Source: Haloferax namakaokahaiae (GTDB taxonomy: Archaea > Halobacteriota > Halobacteria > Halobacteriales > Haloferacaceae). From it: a DNA stretch of 64,000 bases. Where the stretch lies: the NCBI RefSeq assembly GCF_042663225.1, contig NZ_JBHTAA010000005.1:1697480-1761479 (forward strand), written 5' to 3'. Below are positions 42,463-50,879 of the stretch, piece by piece. The notes beneath the pieces were generated by a model. It made no database searches and had not been told where the DNA came from. It worked only from the letters and a program-made list of their open reading frames with translations. Position 1 is the stretch's first letter. The number at the start of each line of letters is the position of its first letter. The position numbers and the translations under genes were made by a program.

Positions 42463-42469
42463 GGAGGTG
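42463..42469 (+). promoter_or_regulatory. Ribosome binding site deciding the helicase start
   Basis: GGAGGTG, six bases before the GTG at 42476. It rules out the in-frame GTG at 42467, which lies inside it. Confidence 0.75.
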
Positions 42470-42475
42470 CGCGCC

Positions 42476-44815
42476 GTGAAAGTCGCCGAGGCCGTCCCCG
42501 ATTTCGCACACGCCTTCGGCTTCGAGGAGTTCAACCGGATGCAACGCGAGGCGCTTCCCGCCATCTTGGAGACCGACCACAACGTCGTCGCCTCGGCGCC
42601 CACCGCGAGCGGAAAGACCGCGCTCGCCGAACTCGCTATCTGTCGCACCCTCCGCGACGACGGCACGGCGCTGTTTATCGCGCCCCTCCGCGCGCTCACG
42701 ACCGAGAAGGAATCCGAGTGGGAACGCTTCGAGGAACTCGGCTACTCGGTGTACGTCGTCACCGGCGAACGCGACCTGAACCCGCGTCGCGCCGCCCGCG
42801 CGGACATCCTCGTGATGACGCCCGAGAAGACCGATTCTGCGACCAGAAAACACGACTCCGCGCGCTACTCCTTTATCGAAGACGTGGACTGCGTCGTCAT
42901 CGACGAAGTTCACCTGCTCGATTCGGAGACTCGCGGCGGCGTCCTCGAAGTCACCGTCTCGCGCATGCGCCGCATCTGTGACCCGCGAATCGTGGCGCTC
43001 TCGGCGACTATGCCCAACATCGACGACGTGGCCGCGTGGCTCGATTCGCCCGACGAAGCGACCTTCGAGTTCGGCGACGACTACCGTCCCGTGGACCTCC
43101 ACGCGGGCGTCAAAACCTACACCCACGGCGAGAACTCTTTCGCCGACAAGTACCGCCGACTCTACCGCGCGTTCGACCTCGCGGAACCCCACATCCGCGA
43201 CGGCGGCCAGTCGCTCGTCTTCGTCTCCTCGCGGCAGGACGCGGTCCGCGCCGCCGCCAAAGCCCGCGACGAACTCGCAAAGCGCGACGTGCCAATCGGC
43301 GCGCGCGGCGACTACGATTTTCATACGGAGGCCAAGGAACTCGGCAACGACTCGCTTCGAAAAGCAGTCCTCGACGGCGTCGGCTTCCACCACGCCGGCC
43401 TCGCCCGCGACGACCGAGAGGCCGTCGAAGAGTGGTTCAAGCAGGGGAAGATTCAGCTCCTCTTTTCGACCTCCACGCTCGCGTGGGGGGTCAACCTCCC
43501 CGCCCGCTGTGTCGTCATCCGCGACACGAAACACCACGACCCGCTCGAAGGCGAGGTGGATATTTCTCCCTTGGACATCCTCCAGATGCTCGGGCGCGCC
43601 GGCCGACCCGGCTACGACGACGTGGGCTACGGCTGGGTCATCTGCGACCACTCGGACCAGAACAAGTACCGCGAACTCCTCCGCGAAGGCAAAGAAATCG
43701 AGTCACGACTGGCCGAAGACCTCGACTCGCATCTGAACGCCGAGATTGCCATGGGCACGATTCGAGATTTGGACGACGTGCTCTCGTGGTTACAGACGAC
43801 GTTCTACTACCGTCGCGCGCAGTCGAAACCCAGCGCCTACGACTTCGAAGACCTGCGCGAGCGCGTCCGCGACGTGCTCGACCGACTCGTCACCCGCGGG
43901 TTCGTCGAGATGGACGAGGACCTCGCTATCAACGCCACCGCGCTGGGTCGTCTCACCTCGAAGTACTACCTTCGACTCGAAACCGCCGCCCGATTCGCCG
44001 GGCTGGCCGAACGCGAGCGTATCTCCGCCGACGACATCCTCGAAGCCGTCGCGGGCGCGGCCGACTTCCGCGACGTGTCCGCCCGCCAGTCGGAAGTCGA
44101 TGCCGTCGATTCCGTCCTCACGGGCGTCTCGACGAACCTCGAAGACGGCCCGAAGAAAGTGCTCGCCATCCTCCACGCCAGCATGGCCAACTCCACGCCG
44201 GGCGAACTCCGAAGCGACGCGTGGGTGATTCGACAGAACGCCCTGCGTCTCCTCTCGGCGCTCCGCGAGTTCCTCGACACGTTCGCCAACGCCCGCGCCG
44301 CGAACCTCGCCCGCCGCGTCGAAGCGCGCGTGGACCACGGCGTCAGCAACGACGCCGCCGCGCTCACCGCCGTCGATGGCATCGGTGCGAACCGCGCGCA
44401 GACGCTCGCAACGGGCGGTCTCTCCTCGCCCGCTGACGTGGTCGATGCAGGCGCGAAAGAACTCAGTCGCGCCGGTCTCTCGCAGGGCGTCGCCGAACGC
44501 GTCGTCAAGAGCGCGCGCAAACTCCCCGACCCGAGCGTCGAGTGGGGGGCGTTCCCCGAGTCTATCGCTCGCGGTGAGAGCGAGATGCGCGACGTGACGG
44601 TGCGAAACAGCGGCGGCGGCGCGAGCACGGGGATTCGCGTCACGGTAAATGGAATCGAGATGTCCGAGAAGACGTGTTATCTCACCGACGAGGTGGCGAT
44701 TCCCGTCGGCGTCTTCGGCGCGAAAGACGACGAACTCGAATTCGTGGTGGAAGTCACGTTCCCCGACTTACCGTTGTTACCGATTCGGGAGACACGGACG
44801 GTTCGGGTGGAGTAG
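42476..44815 (+). CDS. Ski2/Hel308-type DEAD-box helicase
   Basis: A 779-residue superfamily 2 helicase. Motifs: Walker A APTASGKT (41-48), APLRAL, TPEKTD, Walker B DEVH (143-146) in CVVIDEVHLL, SATMPN, and in the second RecA domain FSTSTLAWGVNLPA and QMLGRAGRPGYDD. After ~490 come winged-helix and ratchet-like helices, a helix-hairpin-helix pair (TAVDGIGANRAQTLATGGL) and a C-terminal immunoglobulin-like beta domain (from ~690, VRNSGGGASTGIRVTVNG). This is the Hel308/Brr2 architecture with an added beta domain; role in replication-fork repair or RNA work is inferred. Start is a GTG set by the ribosome site. Confidence 0.9.
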   Translation: MKVAEAVPDFAHAFGFEEFNRMQREALPAILETDHNVVASAPTASGKTALAELAICRTLRDDGTALFIAPLRALTTEKESEWERFEELGYSVYVVTGERDLNPRRAARADILVMTPEKTDSATRKHDSARYSFIEDVDCVVIDEVHLLDSETRGGVLEVTVSRMRRICDPRIVALSATMPNIDDVAAWLDSPDEATFEFGDDYRPVDLHAGVKTYTHGENSFADKYRRLYRAFDLAEPHIRDGGQSLVFVSSRQDAVRAAAKARDELAKRDVPIGARGDYDFHTEAKELGNDSLRKAVLDGVGFHHAGLARDDREAVEEWFKQGKIQLLFSTSTLAWGVNLPARCVVIRDTKHHDPLEGEVDISPLDILQMLGRAGRPGYDDVGYGWVICDHSDQNKYRELLREGKEIESRLAEDLDSHLNAEIAMGTIRDLDDVLSWLQTTFYYRRAQSKPSAYDFEDLRERVRDVLDRLVTRGFVEMDEDLAINATALGRLTSKYYLRLETAARFAGLAERERISADDILEAVAGAADFRDVSARQSEVDAVDSVLTGVSTNLEDGPKKVLAILHASMANSTPGELRSDAWVIRQNALRLLSALREFLDTFANARAANLARRVEARVDHGVSNDAAALTAVDGIGANRAQTLATGGLSSPADVVDAGAKELSRAGLSQGVAERVVKSARKLPDPSVEWGAFPESIARGESEMRDVTVRNSGGGASTGIRVTVNGIEMSEKTCYLTDEVAIPVGVFGAKDDELEFVVEVTFPDLPLLPIRETRTVRVE

Positions 44816-44816
44816 G

Positions 44817-45266
44817 CTATCGATACCGTTCGGTTGGAGTCCCCACGCAGGTTTCTGGCAACTCCGAGTACAACAGGTGAGACATCTCGTCGTCGTCCAC
44901 GTGCACCTGCATATCGAGACACGTTTTCCCGTCGAGATTCGTTCTGTCGACTACGGCTGTCGGCGACGTTCGAGAGTGCAACTGTTCGCCGTCGACGTTC
45001 GCTTCGGTGAGTACCTCGTACTCGCCAGATTCAGACGACCATTCGTGAATTCGGACTGGCATCTCTCGTTGCGGTCCGATTTTCTGCGTCTCGCTATAGA
45101 CCACGTTCCCGTCTCGTTTGACGGTGATGTCGAGGAGTACCTGCTCGTCGACAGTCCAAATTATCGTAACACTCCGGAGCGCCAGTGGTGGAGGACCGAA
45201 CGACGAGCAGCCACTAAGTGAGCCGATTGTCGCAGCGGCGAGTAACTCTCTCCGATTGAATTTCAT
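44817..45266 (-). CDS. Putative Tat lipoprotein, haloarchaeal
   Basis: A 149-residue exported protein. MKFNRRELLAAATIGSLSGC has a twin-arginine, a hydrophobic stretch and a lipobox ending at C20, so it is probably anchored outside the membrane. The mature part is beta-rich (VTIIWTVDEQVLLDITVKRD, EYEVLTEANVDGEQL) with two cysteines near the end that might form a disulfide. Its codon use and GC are lower than those of neighbours, which may mark recent acquisition. It converges on the helicase, one base from its stop. Confidence 0.7.
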   Translation of the reverse strand: MKFNRRELLAAATIGSLSGCSSFGPPPLALRSVTIIWTVDEQVLLDITVKRDGNVVYSETQKIGPQREMPVRIHEWSSESGEYEVLTEANVDGEQLHSRTSPTAVVDRTNLDGKTCLDMQVHVDDDEMSHLLYSELPETCVGTPTERYR

Positions 45267-45298
45267 CTAAATGGCGGTTATCTGCGTTTTTGATGTCG

Positions 45299-45946
45299 TT
45301 ATTCGCCGGTCAGGGCCGCCCGCAACTCCTCGGGTCCGTCCACGATTTCGTCCGCCAGCGAGAGGTCTAATTCGGCGTTGTGGCCGACACGGTAGGCGAT
45401 GGTGTAGGCCCCCGAGCGAACGCCCGATTCGATGCCGTTCACCGAATCTTCGACTACGACACAGTCCTCGGGGTCGTAGCCGAGTTCACTCGCGGCGTGC
45501 TCGTAGATGTGCGGTTCGGGTTTGCCGGGGTCGTCGATGTCGTCGGCAGAGAGCACGAGGTCGAGGGGGTCGAGGGCGAAGCGCTCGCGGACGACAGAAA
45601 TCCACGACTGCGGGGCCGACGAGACGATGGCGACTTTCTTGCCGTTCTCGCGGAGGGTCGAAAAGAGTGACTCCGCGCCGTCCATCAGGACGACCTTCTC
45701 GCCGTAGAGGTCTACAGCGTTCGCCTCGTAGGCCTCGATGAACTCGGGTTTGGAGACGGTGGTGCCGTATTCCGCGTCGAGGTAGTCGTAGATTTCGCGG
45801 AAGTTCATCCCCGTAATCTCCTCGTGGTCGGGGTCGCCCGACTCGATGGCGTCGGCGAAGACCCACTCGTCTTCGAACGCGTGCCAGTAGGGTTCGGAAT
45901 CGACCAACACACCGTCCATGTCGAACAGCACGACCGGTTTGTCCAT
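45299..45946 (-). CDS. HAD-family sugar-phosphate phosphatase/mutase
   Basis: A 215-residue HAD hydrolase of the beta-phosphoglucomutase/phosphoglycolate-phosphatase group. Nucleophile motif VLFDMDGVLVDSEPYW (D9, D11), helical cap 15-85, motif II AIVSSAPQSW, K in DPGKPEPHIYEHA, and motif IV VVVEDSVNGIESG. The substrate cannot be predicted. The start at 45946 gives the family N-terminus; a longer frame is rejected. Two dyad sequences lie between it and the divergent gene at 46073. Confidence 0.88.
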   Translation of the reverse strand: MDKPVVLFDMDGVLVDSEPYWHAFEDEWVFADAIESGDPDHEEITGMNFREIYDYLDAEYGTTVSKPEFIEAYEANAVDLYGEKVVLMDGAESLFSTLRENGKKVAIVSSAPQSWISVVRERFALDPLDLVLSADDIDDPGKPEPHIYEHAASELGYDPEDCVVVEDSVNGIESGVRSGAYTIAYRVGHNAELDLSLADEIVDGPEELRAALTGE

Positions 45947-45990
45947 ACCTCGGGCGTCGTGCCCGCCGACCAAAGGCCTTCGTGCCGCGG

Positions 45991-46025
45991 CATCACTGAT
46001 GGACCCCGTTTTGGCATCAGTGATA
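45991..46025. promoter_or_regulatory. Paired dyad sequences, operator candidate
   Basis: CATCACTGATG (45991-46001) and CATCAGTGATA (46015-46025) are each near-perfect palindromes of the form CATCA-N-TGATG, with centres 24 bases apart, between divergent genes. The two also pair with each other. Confidence 0.45.
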
Positions 46026-46072
46026 GACCTTCGCCCGTAGGTTGAAATCGGAATTCGAACAGACCCCGGCGC

Positions 46073-46804
46073 ATGGAATCTATCCGCATCTTCGCGGGCG
46101 ACTGCACCGTCGAATTCGAAGGCTCGCGCGACCGGACCCAACGCGGCCGGGTCGTCGTCGTCGCCAAACCCGACCGAACCGTCCTCGTCCACGACGCAGA
46201 CGGCTATCAACCGGTCGCGTGGCTCACCCGCGCCGACTCGCTCACGGTCGAATCAGGTCCGGGGTCGTTCGGACTCGTCGCCCGCGCTGGCGAGCAACGC
46301 TTGGAAGTCAAATCCAACGACGTGACCGGCCGTGCCGAGTATCCGACGACTGCCGCGGGCGTTCCGGTCGGGTCGCACCCAGACACGGGCGAACCGATGG
46401 TTCGGTCTGCCGGTTCTGTCGCCGGACTCGACTCGGGCGTCGAGTACCCGCTCCCCGCCGGAAGCACCGTCCTCGATTCGACCTGTGACGACTGCGGTCT
46501 CCCCCTCGTTCACGTCGAACGCGGCGCGGCGTTCGACGTCTGTCTCGACCGCTCGTGCGACCCGCTCGACGAGCGCGTGAAAGCCCGATTCGACGGCGAG
46601 TGGTCGTGTCCCGACTGCGACTCGCCGCTCCGAATCATCTACCGCGGCGGCCGCCTGCTCGCCGGATGCGACGCCTACCCCGAGTGCGAGACTGCCTTCT
46701 CGCTCCCCTCGGGCGTCGCGGTCGATACGTGCGAGTGCGGACTTCCCATCTTCGAGACCGCACGCGGGCGTCGGTGTCTGGACTCGACCTGTGAGTTCGC
46801 ATGA
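46073..46804 (+). CDS. NucS N-terminal-like domain fused to topoisomerase-type zinc fingers
   Basis: A 243-residue protein. Residues 1-~55 (MESIRIFAGDCTVEFEG, VVVVAKPDRTVLVHDADGYQPVAW) match the N-terminal DNA-binding/dimerisation domain of the mismatch endonuclease NucS/EndoMS. The nuclease domain is absent. Residues 138-240 hold three four-cysteine sets (138/141/157/162, 179/182/199/205, 220/222/235/240) like the C4 fingers at the end of topoisomerase I. It would bind DNA, perhaps single-stranded, without cutting. It is followed by endA after ~110 bases. Confidence 0.75.
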   Translation: MESIRIFAGDCTVEFEGSRDRTQRGRVVVVAKPDRTVLVHDADGYQPVAWLTRADSLTVESGPGSFGLVARAGEQRLEVKSNDVTGRAEYPTTAAGVPVGSHPDTGEPMVRSAGSVAGLDSGVEYPLPAGSTVLDSTCDDCGLPLVHVERGAAFDVCLDRSCDPLDERVKARFDGEWSCPDCDSPLRIIYRGGRLLAGCDAYPECETAFSLPSGVAVDTCECGLPIFETARGRRCLDSTCEFA

Positions 46805-46914
46805 CTGGAGGCCCGCGGCGTCGTCCGTGGTCCCGTCGCTGGCGACAGGGCCACCCGCCCATCGCCGCCGCCCGCATCGCAGACCCTTTGTCGTCGCCCG
46901 CCTCCCCAGTGAGT

Positions 46915-47940
46915 ATGCAAGGACGCCTCGACGACCACTCCGTCCACCTGCCGGGCGACGCCCGGCAGCGCTTCTACGACTCACGAGGCTACGGCAAACC
47001 CACCGGCGGCAACGACCTCATCGTCGCCCCGGTGGAGGCCGCACACCTCCTCGCCCGCGGTGACATCGACGGTGTAGACGGCATGGGCTTGCGCGAACTG
47101 CTCGCCCGAACCGGCACGACGCTCGATTTCGTCGTCTACAAAGACCTCCGCGACCGGGGATTCTACCTCTCGCCCGCCCGCGACGACTGGCCCGGCGTAG
47201 ACAGCGACGTGGCCGACGGTGCCGACTTCGTCGTCTACCCGCGCGGCAACGGCCCGTGGGACGGCGAGGTCGAACACCGAATGCGCGTCGTCGGCGAACG
47301 CGAATCCATCTCCGTCGATGGACTCGGCGACGTGGTCCTCGCCATCGTTGACGAGGACGGCGATTTGACCTACTTCGACACGGAGGCGTACGACCCCGAA
47401 GGCACCGCGACCGAGGACCTCCCCTCGGACCTCGACGCGCAACTCCTCTCGGACCGCGCGCTCCTCTGGTCCGGGATGGACGACGTGTATCAGCAGGGCT
47501 TCTTCGGCCAGCGCCTCTACGGTCGGAACGCCGACGACGGCCCGCTCCAACTCTCGCTGCTCGAAGCCGCCCATCTCGCTCGACAGGGTGCGGTCGATAT
47601 CGACGAGGCCGACGTCGTCGCCTGCGGCCGCGACGTGGAAGGCGACCGATTCGACCGCCGTCTCGCGGTGTACTCCGAACTCCGAGCGGCCGGGACCGTC
47701 CCGAAGAGCGGCTTCAAGTTCGGCTCGGACTTCCGGGTCTACACCGACTTCGAGTCCGTCTCGGACCTCTCGCACTCCGAGTTCCTCGTGCGCGTCGTGA
47801 CGCCCGACCACACGTTCGCCCCCCGCGATCTGTCGCTCGACGTGCGCCTCGCCGGCGGTGTCCGCAAACGAATGGTTTTTGCGCTGACCGACGCCAAGCA
47901 GAAGGTAGACTGGCTTTCGGTCAGTCGGCTTACGCCATGA
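46915..47940 (+). CDS. endA: tRNA-splicing endonuclease EndA (duplicated form)
   Basis: Cuts bulge-helix-bulge introns in pre-tRNA and also processes pre-rRNA in haloarchaea. The 341-residue protein has two EndA repeats: the N-terminal copy (~1-165) lacks catalytic residues, and the C-terminal copy holds KSGFKFGSDFRVYTDF, HSEFLVRVV (catalytic His) and KQKVDWLSVSR (catalytic Lys near the end). This is the fused homodimeric (alpha2-type) form. The stop overlaps the trpS start by four bases, so they are coupled. Confidence 0.93.
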   Translation: MQGRLDDHSVHLPGDARQRFYDSRGYGKPTGGNDLIVAPVEAAHLLARGDIDGVDGMGLRELLARTGTTLDFVVYKDLRDRGFYLSPARDDWPGVDSDVADGADFVVYPRGNGPWDGEVEHRMRVVGERESISVDGLGDVVLAIVDEDGDLTYFDTEAYDPEGTATEDLPSDLDAQLLSDRALLWSGMDDVYQQGFFGQRLYGRNADDGPLQLSLLEAAHLARQGAVDIDEADVVACGRDVEGDRFDRRLAVYSELRAAGTVPKSGFKFGSDFRVYTDFESVSDLSHSEFLVRVVTPDHTFAPRDLSLDVRLAGGVRKRMVFALTDAKQKVDWLSVSRLTP

Positions 47941-49526
47941 CACGAGACGAACCCGCGGAGCGTATCCGCACCGATGGAGGGACAGCAGAGGGAGCCGACG
48001 AAGTCGCTCTCGACCCGTGGGGCTCGTCAACCATCGCCGACTACCGGAAACTGTTCGAGGAGTTCGGCATCGAGGAGTTCGACGACGTGCTCGACGAGGT
48101 GCCGAACCCCCACTACCTGATGCGCCGCGGCGTCATCTTCGGCCACCGCGACTACCGACCGGTTCTCGAAGCCATGCGCGACGGCGACGACTTCGCCGTC
48201 CTCTCTGGCTTCATGCCGACCGGCGACCCACACATCGGCCACAAGTTGGTCTTCGACGAGATAATCTGGCACCAACAGCAGGGCGGCGATGCGTACGGTC
48301 TCATCGCCGACATGGAGGCCCACTCCGCCCGCGGCATCTCGTGGGACGAGATAAACGAGCACAGCCGCGACTACCTGCTGTCGCTCATCGCGCTCGGCTT
48401 CGACACCGACGAGGGCGAACTCTACCGGCAGTCGGACAACGACCGACTCCAGCGACTCGCCTTCGAACTCGGCGGGAAGGCGAACTTCTCGGAGTTCCAA
48501 GCCATCTACGGCTTCGACGGCGAGACCAACGTCTCGCACATGCAATCGGTCGTCACCCAGATGGCCGACATCCTCTACCCGCAACTGGACGACCCGATGC
48601 CGACGGTTATCCCGGTCGGTCCCGACCAGGACCCGCACGTTCGCTTCGCCCGCGACCTCTCCGAACGGATGCGCTTTTTCAAGGTGACCGAGGCGTTCGC
48701 GTCCTTCGAACTGGACGACACCGAACGACCACTCGTCGCCGCGGCCTACGATGCCCGCGACGAGTACGCCGAAGACGCCGACGTGCCCCGGTGCGGCGAA
48801 GCCGCCGAGTGGCTCGCCGACGCCAACCTCGACGCCGAAGGTATCCTCGTCGCCGACTCAGTCCGAGACAGCGCCGTAAAGAAACTCGAAAACGCGGGCA
48901 TGGAACCGCTCCGCCCGCGGATTCGGTTCTTCGCCCGCCAAGCGACGGACGAAGCGTTCGAGGCGCTCATCGAGGACATCGACGGCGAGAAACGGCGCTA
49001 CGACCAGCACATCGACGCCTTCGAAATGAGCGTCGATGCGGCCGAAGACCTCGCCCGCGAAGTCGAGGCTCACCACGGCGGCTACGGCTTCATCCCGCCG
49101 TCTTCGACCTACCACCGCTTCATGACGGGTCTCACCGGCGGCAAGATGTCCTCGTCGATTCCGGCGAGTCACATCTCGCTCTTGGACGACCCGGAAGACG
49201 GCTACGACAAGGTCAAATCCGCCACCACCGGCGGCCGCGACACGGCCGAAGAGCAGCGCGAACTCGGCGGCGAGGCCGACAAGTGCCCGGTGTACGAACT
49301 CTACGCCTACTTACTCACGGGCGACGACGACGAGTTCGCCAAGAAGGTCTACGACGAGTGTGTCGGCGGCGAGCGACTGTGTGGCGGCTGTAAGGAGGAG
49401 GCCGCGACGCTGATGCGCGAGTTCCTCGAAGACCACCAAGAGAAGCGCGAAGAGGCCGAGGAACTCCTCGACTCGCTCGATATCGACTTGGAGACGGAGC
49501 GACGAGGGGTCGCAGCCGAGCATTAG
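47937..49526 (+). CDS. trpS: Tryptophanyl-tRNA synthetase
   Basis: Class Ic synthetase of 529 residues. HIGH-type motif PHIGH at 98-102 (TGDPHIGHK), the KMSKS-type motif GGKMSSSIP near 400, and LCGGCKEEAATLMREFLEDH at the C-terminus, as in archaeal TrpRS. It has an acidic N-terminal extension of ~30 residues. Translationally coupled to endA. Its last six codons (VAAEH, stop) lie inside the first hairpin of the repeat array that follows: the stop TAG is in the hairpin loop, so the repeat seems to have set the protein's end. Confidence 0.94.
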   Translation: MTRDEPAERIRTDGGTAEGADEVALDPWGSSTIADYRKLFEEFGIEEFDDVLDEVPNPHYLMRRGVIFGHRDYRPVLEAMRDGDDFAVLSGFMPTGDPHIGHKLVFDEIIWHQQQGGDAYGLIADMEAHSARGISWDEINEHSRDYLLSLIALGFDTDEGELYRQSDNDRLQRLAFELGGKANFSEFQAIYGFDGETNVSHMQSVVTQMADILYPQLDDPMPTVIPVGPDQDPHVRFARDLSERMRFFKVTEAFASFELDDTERPLVAAAYDARDEYAEDADVPRCGEAAEWLADANLDAEGILVADSVRDSAVKKLENAGMEPLRPRIRFFARQATDEAFEALIEDIDGEKRRYDQHIDAFEMSVDAAEDLAREVEAHHGGYGFIPPSSTYHRFMTGLTGGKMSSSIPASHISLLDDPEDGYDKVKSATTGGRDTAEEQRELGGEADKCPVYELYAYLLTGDDDEFAKKVYDECVGGERLCGGCKEEAATLMREFLEDHQEKREEAEELLDSLDIDLETERRGVAAEH

Positions 49527-49750
49527 CGAGGCTGCGGCTCGTGGCGTCTTTGACGACACGGTGTTGCCGCCGAACATTAGTGAGGCGGCAGCTCGTCGCG
49601 CCTGTAACGTGCGACGGTGTTGCCGCGGAGCATTAGCGACGTGGCGACTCGTGAGGCGCGAAGCGTCTCACGGTGGTTTGTCGAGCGTAAGCGAGACAAA
49701 CGTCGAGAATCTTTGATTCTCGGTATTTCACCGAGCGGAGCGAGGTGAAG
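49511..49750. repeat. Tandem array of covarying hairpins, ~55-base period
   Basis: Five main hairpins with loops at 49518, 49572, 49628, 49683 and 49733. Stems: CGCAGCC/GGCTGCG, TGCCGCC/GGCGGCA, TGCCGCG/CGTGGCG, GTTTGTC/GACAAAC and TTCACC/GGTGAA. Loops: GAGCATTAGCGA twice, GAACATTAGTGA, GAGCGTAAGCGA, and 11-base GAGCGGAGCGA. Between them are four further hairpins (49540-49560, 49594-49616, 49650-49672, 49704-49722), two with TTT loops. Stem sequences differ with both arms changing together, while the loop stays nearly constant. It fills the gap between convergent genes and starts inside the trpS stop region. Confidence 0.85.
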
Positions 49751-49772
49751 TGGCGGCCGACCACTAACTCGA

Positions 49773-50792
49773 CTACAACCCCACGTCTTCGCCGACGTTC
49801 CGCTCTTTTGCTTTCTCGTAGAGATACTGCGCAGTCGCCGCATCGAGCACCGCCGACCCGACGCTCTCGACGACCAGAATCTCGTCGTCAGCCTCGCGGC
49901 CTGCGTCGCCTTCGAACACGTCCGAGAGCGGCACGAGGTCAGACTCTGACAGCCCAGACGCCTGAATATCGCCGATGTCGGCGACTTCCTCGGGCACGTC
50001 GGCGAACACCCGCGCGGCGCGCTCGAACGTCCTCGCATCGAGTTCCTGCATCTCGGCTGTGTAGGCCCCGACGGCGACGACGAGTGTTCCTGATTCGAGC
50101 AACTCGCCGGCGAAGACGGGGTCGTCGCTGGTCGTCGCGGTCACGACGACGTTCGACCCAGAGACGGCTTTTTCCGGCGATTCGACCGCTTCTGCGTGGA
50201 TTCCTTCGTCGCGCAGGTCGGCCGCGCACTCCTCGCGGGAGTCGCTCGGCGAGTAGACGCGTACGGATTCGATGTCGCAGGCGGCGGCGATGGCGCGCGT
50301 TTGCCAGCGCGCTTGTGTTCCCGCGCCGAAGACGCCGAGTCGAATCGGGTCGGACGCGAGATATTCGGCGGCCAACCCGCCGATACAGCCGGTTCGAGCG
50401 CTCGTAATCGTGGTTCCGTCGAGGAGCGAGAGCGGGAGACCAGTCGTCGCGTCGGTCAGGACCACCTGTGCGTTGACGGTTGGGAGACACTGAGCGACGT
50501 TGCCCGGATGGACGGCCGCGAGTTTGGTCGCGTACACGTCGCGGCCGTGGATGTAGGCGGGCATGGTGAGCGCAGTCCCGAGCGGCGAGTCGGTTTCGGA
50601 CTCGCTGGCCGGATTCGACTCGTTGATTCCGTTCCGGACTGAATCGACGTCGATGCCGACCGGGAAGTGGGGTCTCGGTGGGCGTTCGACCTCGCCGCGA
50701 CCCTGTTTGACGAACGCCGCTTCGACGACTGGAAAGAGTTCTGAAAGCGAGAGAAGACCGCGAATCACGTCCACCGAGAGAATCCGGACCAT
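49773..50792 (-). CDS. Ornithine cyclodeaminase/mu-crystallin family dehydrogenase
   Basis: A 339-residue NAD(P)-dependent enzyme. Family segments: GTALTMPAYIHGRDVYATKL with the conserved lysine, LLDGTTITSARTGCIGGLAAEYLA, the nucleotide loop LGVFGAGTQARWQTRAIA, and VGAYTAEMQELD. Members include ornithine cyclodeaminase, alanine dehydrogenase and imine/ketimine reductases, which cannot be told apart by eye. The start at 50792 begins the family's N-terminus. It is divergent, by 87 bases, from an FAD amine oxidase, so the pair may degrade one amino or imino acid. Confidence 0.87.
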   Translation of the reverse strand: MVRILSVDVIRGLLSLSELFPVVEAAFVKQGRGEVERPPRPHFPVGIDVDSVRNGINESNPASESETDSPLGTALTMPAYIHGRDVYATKLAAVHPGNVAQCLPTVNAQVVLTDATTGLPLSLLDGTTITSARTGCIGGLAAEYLASDPIRLGVFGAGTQARWQTRAIAAACDIESVRVYSPSDSREECAADLRDEGIHAEAVESPEKAVSGSNVVVTATTSDDPVFAGELLESGTLVVAVGAYTAEMQELDARTFERAARVFADVPEEVADIGDIQASGLSESDLVPLSDVFEGDAGREADDEILVVESVGSAVLDAATAQYLYEKAKERNVGEDVGL

Positions 50793-50879
50793 ACGGCGAC
50801 TTCTCACCGGGGTCTGGTTAACGTTTCGTGCATTGCTGGCACGGCACACATTTATCGCCGGCCTGTCTCTACATCGAGC

